From positions 4,133,769-4,197,768 of the forward strand of contig NZ_OY761461.1 of assembly GCF_963664555.1 (NCBI RefSeq): a DNA stretch of 64,000 nucleotides. The letters are read 5' to 3'. How positions within the stretch are numbered: the stretch's first letter is position 1; each line of letters opens with the position of its first letter. The notes beneath the pieces were generated by a model. It did not search any database and was not told where the DNA came from. It saw nothing but the letters and a program-made list of their open reading frames with translations. Of this stretch, positions 37,577 through 46,871 are shown one piece after another. Source of the DNA: Labilibaculum sp. GTDB taxonomy: Bacteria; Bacteroidota; Bacteroidia; Bacteroidales; Marinifilaceae. Both the position numbers and the translations under genes were made by a program.

Positions 37577-38152
37577 TTATAAAGGTATGCCTATGCCCCT
37601 AAATGCAGTAATAAATACTGCTCGCAATCGCCTAATTATTTCCTCCTTAGAGTAATCACTTCTAATATAAAATTCATTTAGAGCTTCCAACGATTCTAAA
37701 AAATAATCAACCTCAATATCCGATCTTATTAGTTTACTATTTTGCCATGATACAAATCGATGATGTATATTTACAATCATCTCATCATAATTAGTTTCAA
37801 CATCCTTCTCTATTAATGGATATTCCTTGTAAATCTGGTCTATTAGAATCTTCTGACTCTCAATAGCATAATTAAAATAATTGTCCAGAAACTGATTTGT
37901 TGCAATTACGGGATCGTCCTGTCTCATAATCGGATCTAAAACAGCAACTATATTTACTTTGAAAATCTCAAGTGCTATCTCCCGAATTAAATCCTCTTTC
38001 GATCCAATAATCTTATACAATGTAGCTTTTGCCAATCCACATTCACGAGCCAACTCAACCATATTTAATCCTTTAAGACCAAATTTCAGTATCATGTCCA
38101 TTGCTACCGTAGTAACCCTTTCCTGAATTTCTATCTTATCTGATTTTGCCAT
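37577..38152 (-). CDS. TetR/AcrR-family transcriptional regulator
   Basis: This 191-residue protein has the N-terminal TetR helix-turn-helix (KFGLKGLNMVELARECG then LAKATLYKIIGSKEDLI) and a helical ligand-binding C-terminal domain with no family-specific motif. The ATG at 38152 (MAKSDKIEIQERV) is preferred over an in-frame ATG at 38206, which adds a hydrophobic leader that would overlap the probable promoter. It lies 137 bp upstream of the RND pump operon on the same strand and most likely represses it. Confidence 0.92.
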   Translation of the reverse strand: MAKSDKIEIQERVTTVAMDMILKFGLKGLNMVELARECGLAKATLYKIIGSKEDLIREIALEIFKVNIVAVLDPIMRQDDPVIATNQFLDNYFNYAIESQKILIDQIYKEYPLIEKDVETNYDEMIVNIHHRFVSWQNSKLIRSDIEVDYFLESLEALNEFYIRSDYSKEEIIRRLRAVFITAFRGIGIPL

Positions 38153-38179
38153 AGTTGAACTCTTTTGGTATTTTGAGTA

Positions 38180-38210
38180 CAAATATATATATAAAAATAT
38201 ATTCATCCAA
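38180..38210 (-). promoter_or_regulatory. Bacteroidota-type promoter of the tetR gene
   Basis: On the minus strand a perfect -7 box TATATTTG (38180-38187) lies 20 bp downstream of TTG (38208-38210), matching the TTTG / TAnnTTTG promoter layout of this phylum. Transcription would start about 20-25 bases before the ATG at 38152. Confidence 0.6.
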
Positions 38211-38237
38211 TATACTTTATTGATTTTTAACGATTAT

Positions 38238-39596
38238 TTAAAATTGCAATCTAAACAGAGTTTGTTTGTTTGGTATTGATTTAAAAGATATCGTACCTCC
38301 ATGAAGTCTCATTAACTGTCTTGAAAGACTTAACCCTACTCCTGATCCATCCTTTTTTGTAGTAAAAAAAGGAACAAAAATCTCTTCTTGAAGATCTTTT
38401 TCGATTCCACATCCATTATCTTCAACTTCGATAAAACTCCTGTCTTCTTCATTTCTACCAATGCGAAGAATTATCCTCCTATTCTCAATTCCTCGAAATG
38501 CCTGAGTAGAATTCGTCAGCAAATTGATAATAACCTGATCTAATAAAACAGGATCAACATTTAAATCAACTTTCTTTTCCCTGCAAATCAGATCGAATTT
38601 AATGTCTGAACTTTTAAACTTTTCAGAAAATAAATTAGAAATCTTTACGATTCGTTCCAGAATATCAATTCGCTGAATATTTGGCTTTGGAATTATGGCA
38701 ATATCTCTAAACCGATGAACAAAATCCAACAAGCCCTTAATTCGTTCATCGATAATTTCCAGTCCGCTAACTGTATCAGATATCATCTCTGTATCAACCT
38801 CTTTATTGGAAATCAGCTCATTTGTATCATCATCGCGATAGAAATCAATTAAAGTAGAAAGAGATGAATTTACCGGACTGATAGAATTCATAATCTCATG
38901 TGTTAGGATTCTAATTAATTTCTGCCATGAGTCCAACTCTTTATCATCCAACTCATTTTTAATATCTTGAAAAGATACGAGCGTTAAGTTTTGACCGGAC
39001 ATTTTCAATTTAGTTGCTTTCACAGAAAGCTGAATCATTTCATAATTTCGGTAAAGAGAAATCAATTTTTGTTCAGATGGCTCTAAATTTAATATCAAAT
39101 CCGAAATTCCTTCCTGAATTCTATCCAAATGCTGGATATAAAATAAATTAGCCTTATTAAATATTTCCTTTGCTGCTCCATTAAATAAAAACACCTTTCC
39201 TTTTTCGTTGAAAGAAACCAATCCAACTCCAACATGCTCCACCAATACTTTGAAATATTGATTTCTGTTTTCATTCTCAATTTTAATATTTTGTATGCTT
39301 TTATTAATCAGATCGAATTGAGTGAATAATTGATTATAACCTAAATTTGATCTCCTGTTTTGAAATTTAATACTGGTATCATTATTTCGAATTGCTTTAA
39401 AAAAATTTTCTAAATCCTGATTTACAGCATTTAACTTTCGGATAAAGAAGTAAATCTGAATACTTAAAATGATTAGTAAATTCACAATTACAAGTACATC
39501 TTTATAGTACACCCAAGCCAAAGCCAAAAAAATACAGTTAACTAGTAAAGCAAATACCCGAACAATTATTACAATCGTTAATTTTGGATAAATCAT
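38238..39596 (-). CDS. NtrY-like sensor histidine kinase
   Basis: This 452-residue kinase has two N-terminal hydrophobic helices (about 6-50, with only a very short loop), a PAS-like domain near 110-210 (HVGVGLVSFNEKGKVFLFNG), then the HisKA box RILTHEIMNSISPVNSS with H233 and an ATP-binding domain (EVEDNGCGIEKD, KDGSGVGLSLSRQ). The lack of a periplasmic domain suggests it senses a membrane or cytoplasmic state. It lies 10 bp after the sigma-54 regulator gene and is surely its partner. Confidence 0.92.
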   Translation of the reverse strand: MIYPKLTIVIIVRVFALLVNCIFLALAWVYYKDVLVIVNLLIILSIQIYFFIRKLNAVNQDLENFFKAIRNNDTSIKFQNRRSNLGYNQLFTQFDLINKSIQNIKIENENRNQYFKVLVEHVGVGLVSFNEKGKVFLFNGAAKEIFNKANLFYIQHLDRIQEGISDLILNLEPSEQKLISLYRNYEMIQLSVKATKLKMSGQNLTLVSFQDIKNELDDKELDSWQKLIRILTHEIMNSISPVNSSLSTLIDFYRDDDTNELISNKEVDTEMISDTVSGLEIIDERIKGLLDFVHRFRDIAIIPKPNIQRIDILERIVKISNLFSEKFKSSDIKFDLICREKKVDLNVDPVLLDQVIINLLTNSTQAFRGIENRRIILRIGRNEEDRSFIEVEDNGCGIEKDLQEEIFVPFFTTKKDGSGVGLSLSRQLMRLHGGTISFKSIPNKQTLFRLQF

Positions 39597-39606
39597 ATTT
39601 TAGATT

Positions 39607-40980
39607 TTAAGAAATATTGTATTTCTCAATTTTACGATACAATGTCTGCCGGCCAATATTCAATTCTTTAGCGACACTGCTAATATTTCCACGATTCCTT
39701 TTTATTGAATTTACAATAATCAACCTCTCAGCTTCATCCAAACTTATAGGACTGTCTCCTAGCTCAATACCTGAATTTTGTTTTTCCAAAAGAAAATCTT
39801 CCGGGCTCAGTTCTCCCTTATCATTTAAAATAACAGCCCGTTCCATGCAATGCCGGAGTTCACGAATATTTCCCGGCCACAAATAGTTTCGTAATTTATC
39901 TTTCGTTTCAGGTCTTAACTTCAAGTCTGCTTTTCCATACTTCTCAGCATAGCGTTTTAAAAAGTGTTCTGCAATTGTAATGATATCATTCCCCCGGTTA
40001 CGAAGAGGTGGCAGCTCAATCTGTATGGTATTAATACGATACAACAAATCTTCTCTGAAATTTCCTGCAATTATCATTTCCTGAACATTTTGATTGGTTG
40101 CACAAATCAGGCGAATATCTACATGATCTTCCCGGTTTGAACCTAAAGGGGTAACTTTTCTGTTTTGCAATACAGCTAACAACTTTGCCTGCATGGCTAA
40201 CGACAAATTACCAATTTCATCCAAAAAGAGACTTCCTCCGGAGGCAGATTGAAAACGTCCTTTCCGATCTTCTTTTGCATCGGTAAAAGCACCTTTTACA
40301 TGACCAAACAATTCACTCTCAAAAATTGATTCACTTAAAGATCCCAAATCTACCCCCATAAAAATTTCATTTCTCCGGGCAGACATCAAATGAAGTTCTC
40401 TGGCAACCAATTCTTTTCCTGTACCATTTTCACCAAGAATAAGAACATTAGCATCTGTATTTGCTACCTTTCTAATTGTTTCAAAAACAGGTTTCATAGC
40501 TTCCGAATCACCAATTATTTTCTCGAAACTCTGATTTAAATCCTGTTCCAAAAACTGTTTTTGATTTTCTAAACTTTCAACTTTTTGTCTTGTTTGATGC
40601 AATTCCACACCACTTTTAAGTGTTGCAAATAGTTTTTTATTATCCCAAGGTTTCAAAATAAAATCAGCAGCTCCGTCTTTCATTGCATTCACTGCCAGAT
40701 TAACTTCGGCATAAGCTGTAAAAAATATTACTACCAAAGTCGAATCAATCTTCAATATCTCCTTCATCCAAAACAAGCCTTCATTCCCATTGTTAATACC
40801 TGTTGAAAAATTCATATCAAGAAGTACAACATCAAATTTATGACAGGAAAGTAGATTGGGGATTCTATTCGGATTGCTGCAAATAATCACCTCATCGAAT
40901 TTGCGCTTCAAAAACAATTGAAGAGATTCCAGAACACTCTTGTTATCATCAACAATTAATACGTTACCTGCTTTTTTCAT
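39607..40980 (-). CDS. Sigma-54-dependent response regulator (NtrC family)
   Basis: This 457-residue regulator has an N-terminal receiver with phospho-acceptor D55 (VVLLDMNFST), a central AAA+ domain with Walker A GENGTGKE (183-190), the sigma-54 contact loop GAFTDA (230-235) and Walker B LFLDE (251-255), and a C-terminal Fis-type helix-turn-helix (ISSVAKELNIGRQTLYRK). GAFTDA in place of GAFTGA is a known natural variant. It is divergent from an ABC transporter that carries a good sigma-54 promoter match, the likely target. Confidence 0.95.
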   Translation of the reverse strand: MKKAGNVLIVDDNKSVLESLQLFLKRKFDEVIICSNPNRIPNLLSCHKFDVVLLDMNFSTGINNGNEGLFWMKEILKIDSTLVVIFFTAYAEVNLAVNAMKDGAADFILKPWDNKKLFATLKSGVELHQTRQKVESLENQKQFLEQDLNQSFEKIIGDSEAMKPVFETIRKVANTDANVLILGENGTGKELVARELHLMSARRNEIFMGVDLGSLSESIFESELFGHVKGAFTDAKEDRKGRFQSASGGSLFLDEIGNLSLAMQAKLLAVLQNRKVTPLGSNREDHVDIRLICATNQNVQEMIIAGNFREDLLYRINTIQIELPPLRNRGNDIITIAEHFLKRYAEKYGKADLKLRPETKDKLRNYLWPGNIRELRHCMERAVILNDKGELSPEDFLLEKQNSGIELGDSPISLDEAERLIIVNSIKRNRGNISSVAKELNIGRQTLYRKIEKYNIS

Positions 40981-41155
40981 TTTTCAAAAAGATTTACTCT
41001 TTCGTTATTCCAAATTTAAAAGTAAATCAAATTGATCAACTAAAAAACCAATTGTTCCATTCTGATACATCTCTTGGATGATTTTGTGACACTTTGAAAC
41101 CTTAATAACGACTACAAATAACCACAAGAGTCTCACTATTATATGATTATGAATA

Positions 41156-41173
41156 TTGGTATGAAAATAGCTT
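41156..41173 (+). promoter_or_regulatory. Candidate sigma-54 (-24/-12) promoter for the ABC transporter operon
   Basis: TTGG (41156-41159) and GC (41170-41171) are separated so that GG-N10-GC spacing is exact, and the whole TTGGTATGAAAATAGCTT matches most defined positions of the sigma-54 consensus. A start near 41183 would leave a leader of about 23 bases before the ATG at 41206. It lies beside a sigma-54 activator gene. Confidence 0.65.
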
Positions 41174-41205
41174 CCAGCATCAATAATTATTAAAAACACA
41201 AAGCC

Positions 41206-41919
41206 ATGATAAAAACTGAAAATCTATGTAAAACATTCAGAACTGAAGAGGTAGAAACTTCGGCTCTTTCGAAGGTGAATTTAGAAATTAAAAAAGGTGA
41301 ATTTGTTGCTATAATGGGTCCTTCAGGATGTGGAAAATCAACATTATTAAATATTATTGGATTATTGGACAACCCAAGCCAAGGCAATTTTAGATTCATT
41401 GAGAATGAAGTATCTCACTACTCAGAAAAACAAAGAACGAAACTGAGGAAAGAAAATATTGGATTCGTTTTTCAAAGTTTTAATTTAATCGATGAATTAA
41501 GCGTTTATGAAAATGTAGAACTTCCATTGATTTACCAAAAAGTGCCTGCTGTTGAGAGAAAATTAAAAGTAAATGAAGTTTTGAAACGAGTTCAGATCGA
41601 AAATAGAAGTAAGCATTTTCCTCAACAATTATCTGGCGGACAACAGCAAAGAGTTGCCATCGCCAGAGCTGTTGTTGCCAATCCTCATTTAATTTTAGCT
41701 GATGAACCAACAGGGAATCTTGATTCTGCTAACGGCAATGAAGTTATGAACTTACTTTCACAGCTTAATGACGAAGGTACAACCATTGTGATGGTTACGC
41801 ATTCGAGCTCCGATGCAGAAAGGGCAAGCAGAATAATTCAATTATTCGACGGACAAATTGTGAGTGAAAACAATAAATCCAAAATAGCAGCGCCTGCCAA
41901 TGCCGTTTCCTTTTTATAA
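41206..41919 (+). CDS. ABC transporter ATP-binding protein (MacB/LolD type)
   Basis: This 237-residue ATPase has Walker A GPSGCGKST (38-46), Q-loop FVFQSFNLID, signature LSGGQ (142-146), Walker B LILADE (162-167) and the H-loop VMVTHSS. These are typical of the MacB/LolD branch that powers FtsX-type permeases acting by mechanotransmission. It precedes the permease gene by 32 bp and is divergent from the sigma-54 regulator gene. Confidence 0.95.
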   Translation: MIKTENLCKTFRTEEVETSALSKVNLEIKKGEFVAIMGPSGCGKSTLLNIIGLLDNPSQGNFRFIENEVSHYSEKQRTKLRKENIGFVFQSFNLIDELSVYENVELPLIYQKVPAVERKLKVNEVLKRVQIENRSKHFPQQLSGGQQQRVAIARAVVANPHLILADEPTGNLDSANGNEVMNLLSQLNDEGTTIVMVTHSSSDAERASRIIQLFDGQIVSENNKSKIAAPANAVSFL

Positions 41920-41951
41920 TTTAGACAATTCAAAATATTAAAACCCATATC

Positions 41952-44297
41952 ATGTTTTTCAACAACCTTAAAATTGCCTATCGAAATTTAATCCGCAACA
42001 AAGGATATAGTTTTATTAATATATCAGGGCTGGCTATTGGTATGGCCTGTACTCTGCTTCTATTATTATGGGTAAATCATGAATTTAGCTACGATAAATT
42101 TCACAAAAAAGAAAAACAACTTTTTCAGATTGTAAACTGGCAAACCTACAGCGGACAAGAATACGGATGGCCTAACATACCGGGGAAACTTGTCGATTTA
42201 ATGAAAGAAAAAACACCTGAGATTGTACATGCAACAAACTACGATCCTTGGGGAGAGAAAAGTTTATTGAGTATAAACGGGAAAAAGAATTACGAGCGAA
42301 TTTTTCATGCAGACGCTGATTTCTTTCAGATGTTTTCATTCCCGTTACTAAAAGGAACAGCCGAGAAAGTATTTGAAGATCCATATTCAATCGTTATTTC
42401 AGAGAAATTCGCTAAAAAATACTTTGGCAATGATGATCCCATTGGGCAAGTAATTAAACTAAACGAAAAATACGATATTACTATTACAGGCGTATTAAAA
42501 AACCTCCCATCCAATACTATTTTTGATTTTGATTTGCTAATGTCATTCGAATTTAAAAAGAAAGATTGGACCGGCTGGGAAAGCTGGGGTAATCATTCCT
42601 ATTCGGGATTTGTAGAATTGGATGCAAGTACAGACCCTGATGCAGTAAGTGAAAAACTAAGTACTTTCTATGTTGATAATGTGGAGGCTGAATCTACCGA
42701 AAGAATATCGCTTTTTCCGGTAAGTAAAACACATTTATACTCTTTGGAAGGAAAAGAAACCAACTTAAAAAACATCCGCATATTTTTAATTATTGCCTTA
42801 TTTATATTGCTGATTGCTTGTTTTAACTTTATGAATCTTTCTACTGCAAGAGCATCCAAAAGGGCGAAGGAAATAGGTTTAAAAAAGGCTATAGGTTCTT
42901 CTAAACCACAATTAATCTGGCAATTTCTTTTTGAGTCTGTACTGGTTTCATTGATCGCAATCAATTTTGCAATTATATTGGTTCGGGTATTTATTCCTGA
43001 ATTCAATAACATTCTGGGACAGCACCTGCAATTAGATTATACAGATTGGAGATTTCTAAGCATCATGATTTCTGTAGTATTATTCACAGGACTATTTGCC
43101 GGAGCATATCCTGCCTTTTACATTACCTCGTATAAAACAATTGAAGTTCTGAAAGGAGTTACAAGCTCTGGAAAAAAAGCTACGGCTTTCCGAAAAGTAT
43201 TAGTCGTTCTCCAATTTACATTAACTGTTTTTCTACTTATCAGCACTCTTACCATTACTCTTCAAACAAAATATTTGAAAACAGCTTCGACCGGCATCGA
43301 TAAATCGAACGTTGCTTTCGTGGTGTTAAATGGAAATATGAATGAAAATCTTAAAAGCATAAAAGAAGAGTTAATGATTGATCCTAGTATTCTAAGCTCA
43401 ACTTTTGGTTCTGATCTTCCAATAAATCTTGGCAGTAATGGTGGCGGATATGAATGGAATAATGACGAATCAACTAAAGATGTTTTGGTTCACATGTATT
43501 TTTCAGATCCTGATTTTATAGATGTATACAAAACCCCATTAGTTGAAGGTCGTTTTTTTAACAAAGATAACTTTGATGCCGATTCTCTTACGTTAGTGAT
43601 AAACGAAACATTTGCTAAAATGATTGATAAGAATTCGGTTATTGATAAGACCATTGTGCATTGGGGATCAAACAAACGAATAATTGGTGTTATAAAAGAT
43701 TTCAATTATAGAGGTTTACAGCAAAAAATTGGACCAATGGCTTTTATTCCTTATAAATATTATAATTTTTTGGCAGTTAAAATCGAAACAAACAGTAACA
43801 GCAGAGCCTTGGCACGTATCGAAAAAGTATGTCAAAAATACAATCCGGGATTTCCTACAATTATTAACTTCTTAGAAGATAATTACACGTCCCAATATAA
43901 AGAGGAAGAGAGTACAATTGCTATTCTAAAATACTTTTCAATTTTAACCATTTTAATTTCGTGTCTGGGACTTTTCGGACTAGCTTCATTTATGTCCGAA
44001 GAAAAAACAAAAGAAATTGGCGTTCGGAAAGTTTTAGGAGCCACTGTCAGCAATTTAATAACACTCTTTTCCAGAGAATTTACCAAATGGGTAGTTCTTG
44101 CAAATATTATCGCCTGGCCTTTGGCTTGGTATTTTATGGACAATTACCTAAGCAAATTTGCCTTCCGGATTGATATGCCTTGGTGGGTATTTTTATCGGT
44201 TGCCATGTTAGTTTTTGCAATTTCTATTATTACTGTAGGATATCAAAGCTGGAAATCGGCTACACAAAACCCGATTAAAAGTTTAAAATATGAATAA
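41952..44297 (+). CDS. ABC transporter permease with two FtsX domains (MacB-like)
   Basis: This 781-residue protein starts with the family phrase NLKIAYRNLIRNKGYSF and the first helix (about 20-40). It has a periplasmic MacB core domain, an FtsX helix set (about 275-405, with ARASKRAKEIGLKKAIGSSK), then a second half with another periplasmic core and FtsX domain (EKTKEIGVRKVLGATVSN). Such double permeases in Bacteroidota often sit with sigma-54 systems and may export peptides or respond to envelope stress. The substrate is unknown. Confidence 0.93.
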   Translation: MFFNNLKIAYRNLIRNKGYSFINISGLAIGMACTLLLLLWVNHEFSYDKFHKKEKQLFQIVNWQTYSGQEYGWPNIPGKLVDLMKEKTPEIVHATNYDPWGEKSLLSINGKKNYERIFHADADFFQMFSFPLLKGTAEKVFEDPYSIVISEKFAKKYFGNDDPIGQVIKLNEKYDITITGVLKNLPSNTIFDFDLLMSFEFKKKDWTGWESWGNHSYSGFVELDASTDPDAVSEKLSTFYVDNVEAESTERISLFPVSKTHLYSLEGKETNLKNIRIFLIIALFILLIACFNFMNLSTARASKRAKEIGLKKAIGSSKPQLIWQFLFESVLVSLIAINFAIILVRVFIPEFNNILGQHLQLDYTDWRFLSIMISVVLFTGLFAGAYPAFYITSYKTIEVLKGVTSSGKKATAFRKVLVVLQFTLTVFLLISTLTITLQTKYLKTASTGIDKSNVAFVVLNGNMNENLKSIKEELMIDPSILSSTFGSDLPINLGSNGGGYEWNNDESTKDVLVHMYFSDPDFIDVYKTPLVEGRFFNKDNFDADSLTLVINETFAKMIDKNSVIDKTIVHWGSNKRIIGVIKDFNYRGLQQKIGPMAFIPYKYYNFLAVKIETNSNSRALARIEKVCQKYNPGFPTIINFLEDNYTSQYKEEESTIAILKYFSILTILISCLGLFGLASFMSEEKTKEIGVRKVLGATVSNLITLFSREFTKWVVLANIIAWPLAWYFMDNYLSKFAFRIDMPWWVFLSVAMLVFAISIITVGYQSWKSATQNPIKSLKYE

Positions 44298-44344
44298 AAT
44301 TAAATCAAAAATCATAGTTTATTATTAACCAATCCTTTCAAACA

Positions 44345-44379
44345 CAAAAAACCGCCTTTTGAATAAATCGGGAGGCGGT
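44345..44379 (-). terminator. Hairpin terminator for the minus-strand TPR/peptidase-like gene
   Basis: The arms ACCGCCT (44351-44357) and AGGCGGT (44373-44379) form a 7-bp GC-rich stem with a 15-base loop. On the minus strand it is followed by a T-run (A-run at 44345-44350 on plus). It lies between convergent genes. Confidence 0.65.
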
Positions 44380-44406
44380 CTTACTATTCCTATTTATAAA
44401 TTTATA

Positions 44407-45447
44407 TTACATCAACATCGCTTCAAAATTATTTACCAGTTGGTCAAAATCCGAATAAACTTCCTTTGCATGTTTTATAGTTTGAATTTTTATAAACTCT
44501 TTCAATTTTTGCTTTCCTCCTTTATTGATTAAGAATTCAATAAAAGCCGCTCCTACCGGATAGCTCAAATCTCTTTCATACTTGGTAGGTTCTTCCCACA
44601 ACTGCAACAATGAAAATTTATCCTTTGGAACTCTAAGTCGTGCAATTTTCAATAAATTCTGATCCATTTGATCAAAATACATTCCCAAACCTTCCTTGAT
44701 CAACATGGTCTTGAACTTTGGTTGTACTGCCATCTGACAAAGCATATGGCAAAGTTCGTAATCATTCGACTCATTGTATAGCACATTCACGATACGAAGA
44801 TCCGAATTTGAGAATCCAAGAGGACGACTAAACTTTCTAAATGCCTCATTTCTATCGCTCCACACAAAAAAGTCTACTTTTTTAATTGGTTCAGCATCGA
44901 GAGTTTCTGCAATTCTTTTATAGTTAAGATCGTTTCTTGCAATAAATTCACCAACATTCTCCAATTTATTTTTATCCTGAAAATGAAACCGAATATTCTC
45001 CGATTCTACCACTTCCCATGCTTTATAATAAATTCCTGTTTGAAACAAGCTCAAATATTTATCCGCATAATTGGCAGCCTCTTTTGATTTTCTGTCATTC
45101 TGACATTCCTTTAATAGTTTTACAGCTCTTTGCTCTTCACCATTTATAAAATAACATTTTGCCAAATAAGCCTTACTAATCTCTTTTACATCACCCGATA
45201 CAGTTGCCGATGTGATCGTTTTTTCCAAATACGGGATTGCGATTGTGAATTGCCTGGAATCAGTGTAGGCTCGACCTAAAATAGAATTTAAATCCGGATC
45301 TACTGAATTTCCCTGCAACATAGACTGAGCTTTCTCAATTACCTGATCGTATTTTTCTTTCGAGAATAATTTTTTCAACTCCTTATTTTGACTCATTGAG
45401 CTAATATGGAAAATGATCAGCAGTAGTGTAACAAGTATTCTATTCAT
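44407..45447 (-). CDS. Secreted TPR and peptidase-MA-like protein with a broken zinc motif
   Basis: This 346-residue protein has a signal sequence (MNRILVTLLLIIFHISSMSQ), two or three TPR-like helical repeats (about 25-135, LNSILGRAYTDSRQFTIAIP), and a C-terminal region laid out like gluzincin metallopeptidases. The zinc motif HExxH is replaced by YELCH at 230-234, while the downstream EGLGMYF (third-ligand glutamate E252) is kept. Loss of the first histidine suggests an inactive enzyme acting as a binding protein. The start at 45447 is preferred over an ATG at 45474. Divergence from known families is considerable. Confidence 0.6.
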   Translation of the reverse strand: MNRILVTLLLIIFHISSMSQNKELKKLFSKEKYDQVIEKAQSMLQGNSVDPDLNSILGRAYTDSRQFTIAIPYLEKTITSATVSGDVKEISKAYLAKCYFINGEEQRAVKLLKECQNDRKSKEAANYADKYLSLFQTGIYYKAWEVVESENIRFHFQDKNKLENVGEFIARNDLNYKRIAETLDAEPIKKVDFFVWSDRNEAFRKFSRPLGFSNSDLRIVNVLYNESNDYELCHMLCQMAVQPKFKTMLIKEGLGMYFDQMDQNLLKIARLRVPKDKFSLLQLWEEPTKYERDLSYPVGAAFIEFLINKGGKQKLKEFIKIQTIKHAKEVYSDFDQLVNNFEAMLM

Positions 45448-45571
45448 GGTATAAATAAGATTTAGAGCAGGCAATTTAAAGGAATAAATTGATTAACAAA
45501 ATTAGCATTTAAAGAACTTTATCGATTATTCAATTATCGTTCCACAACTTGCTTATAGAAACGAACCAAAT

Positions 45572-45618
45572 AAAAAAGTTCATTTCAAAGGCATTTTGAA
45601 CCTTCTTAATGAACTTTT
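45572..45618 (-). terminator. Hairpin terminator of the lipoprotein/PepSY gene pair
   Basis: Arms AAAAGTTCATT (45574-45584) and AATGAACTTTT (45608-45618) form an 11-bp stem. On the minus strand the stem runs into six T residues. It lies 17 bp downstream of the PepSY gene end. Confidence 0.65.
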
Positions 45619-45634
45619 ATTTGCTAATTACCTT

Positions 45635-46180
45635 TTACAGAAAGAACAAAAACGGTATGATTATTCCAATAACAATCAACCATTTTCCTCTTCCGGAAAT
45701 GCCTTTTTTACCAGGAACCATAAACATCCCTGACAGGGCGAACACAATCATTACAACAGCAAAAACATCTGCCATTAGTGTCCATCCTTTTCTACTATTA
45801 TAATGAAGTTTATTAATAAAATAGACCCATTCTTTTTTCTCATACACCTCAAACGACAAACGTCCGTTTACCGGATCGTAATTTCCCAATCCTCCTTTTA
45901 AGTAAACATTGTATTTTCTGTCATCAGGAAGTATTCGGTTTAAACGATAATCCAAAATATTCTTATGCCAATAAGCCGTTAACTGATCTGGTGTTAGATT
46001 TGAAGCCAGCTGTATCGTCTTGTACTCGGTACGGTAAGCCGGATCTTCGCCATTTTTTTTATGATTTAAAATAATTCCTGACACAGAATAAATAATAGTG
46101 ATGCCAACAAAAAAATATCCCAGATCACGATGTATAAAACGGAGCCATTTTCTAAGCTTTACATTATTCCATAACCTCAT
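45635..46180 (-). CDS. PepSY-associated membrane protein
   Basis: This 181-residue protein begins LRKWLRFIHRDLGYFFVG, with the basic WL-x-x-H-x-x-LG segment of PepSY-TM proteins, and a first helix near 18-37. A soluble part follows (about 40-130), with LNRILPDDRKYNVYLKGGLG. It ends in two close hydrophobic helices (about 132-153 and 163-181) split by a basic loop. Such proteins occur near iron or copper reductase functions. It overlaps the lipoprotein gene by 17 bp, so the two are probably translationally coupled. Confidence 0.8.
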   Translation of the reverse strand: MRLWNNVKLRKWLRFIHRDLGYFFVGITIIYSVSGIILNHKKNGEDPAYRTEYKTIQLASNLTPDQLTAYWHKNILDYRLNRILPDDRKYNVYLKGGLGNYDPVNGRLSFEVYEKKEWVYFINKLHYNSRKGWTLMADVFAVVMIVFALSGMFMVPGKKGISGRGKWLIVIGIIIPFLFFL

Positions 46181-46700
46181 AACTATTTCCGTCTACATAA
46201 TAAATTGCATAATAATTTTTGTTGTTCTCTTTCATCCAGTCACGCATTTCCTTGATATTTGCCATTTCCGAACTACAATGTTTTCCACCTTCTTCCGAAG
46301 CATGCTTAGCCTTCACCTCTGTTTCCCATTCATCAATGGCTGCTTCATCAAGTCGTTTCTCCCTAAGAATTCCAGACACCTGAATATCTTGTCCGGCCAT
46401 TTCTTTATCAAATCCTTCTAAATTCCCACTTGCTTCTACACGAATAGATAAGTTCCCTGTCGAATTCTTTAGAATGCAGCGTTTGCCGGAATGTGCGCAA
46501 ACATGATTTACCAATCCCTTAAAATTAACTTCTTTACCAACCAATTCTTCAGCATTTACCATTAACTTATCAATGGTTACAACTGATGTTTCGGTTTGTG
46601 CTAACTCTCTTTTTTCAAGATGACCTTCTTTTGTCTCTTTTTGTTTTGGATTACAAGACATACAAAAAAGACAAACTGCAATGACGCTTACGTATTTCAT
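46164..46700 (-). CDS. OB-fold lipoprotein with conserved Cys/His residues
   Basis: This 178-residue protein has a lipoprotein signal (MKYVSVIAVCLFCMSC, lipid-bearing Cys16). The core reads LVGKEVNFKGLVNHVCAHSG, GKRCILKNST, LSIRVEAS and GQDIQVSGILREKRLDE, which fits an OB-fold. The paired cysteines (HVCAHSGKRC) and histidines suggest a metal or redox site. The start at 46700 puts the signal first; the open frame reaches 46742. It precedes and overlaps the PepSY gene. Confidence 0.75.
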   Translation of the reverse strand: MKYVSVIAVCLFCMSCNPKQKETKEGHLEKRELAQTETSVVTIDKLMVNAEELVGKEVNFKGLVNHVCAHSGKRCILKNSTGNLSIRVEASGNLEGFDKEMAGQDIQVSGILREKRLDEAAIDEWETEVKAKHASEEGGKHCSSEMANIKEMRDWMKENNKNYYAIYYVDGNSYEVME

Positions 46701-46743
46701 TGTGTTACTTTTTAGGATTATTAATAGTTTATTTTGATTCATA

Positions 46744-46751
46744 CAAACTTA
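46744..46751 (-). promoter_or_regulatory. Possible -7 promoter box of the OB-fold lipoprotein gene
   Basis: On the minus strand TAAGTTTG matches the TAnnTTTG consensus exactly, 43 bp before the ATG. The nearest TTTG upstream (46776-46779) is 24 bp away, longer than usual, so the assignment is tentative. Confidence 0.4.
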
Positions 46752-46871
46752 TGAGTACCAAGGAATAAATCCTAACAAAATAACAATTCATTAACAAGAT
46801 TTCTTTCCATAATACATGAATAAAATGAAAATAAATATCCTTCAGTTTTGATGCTTATAATTGAAAAAAAA

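Noticed and set aside
39607..40980. GAFTDA as a sign of an inactive sigma-54 activator
   Set aside because: GAFTDA is a known natural variant of GAFTGA, and Walker A and B are intact, so the protein is probably functional.
40981..41155. Short minus-strand frame between the sigma-54 regulator and the ABC genes
   Set aside because: A hydrophobic 64-codon frame exists but it lacks family likeness and overlaps the probable sigma-54 control region.
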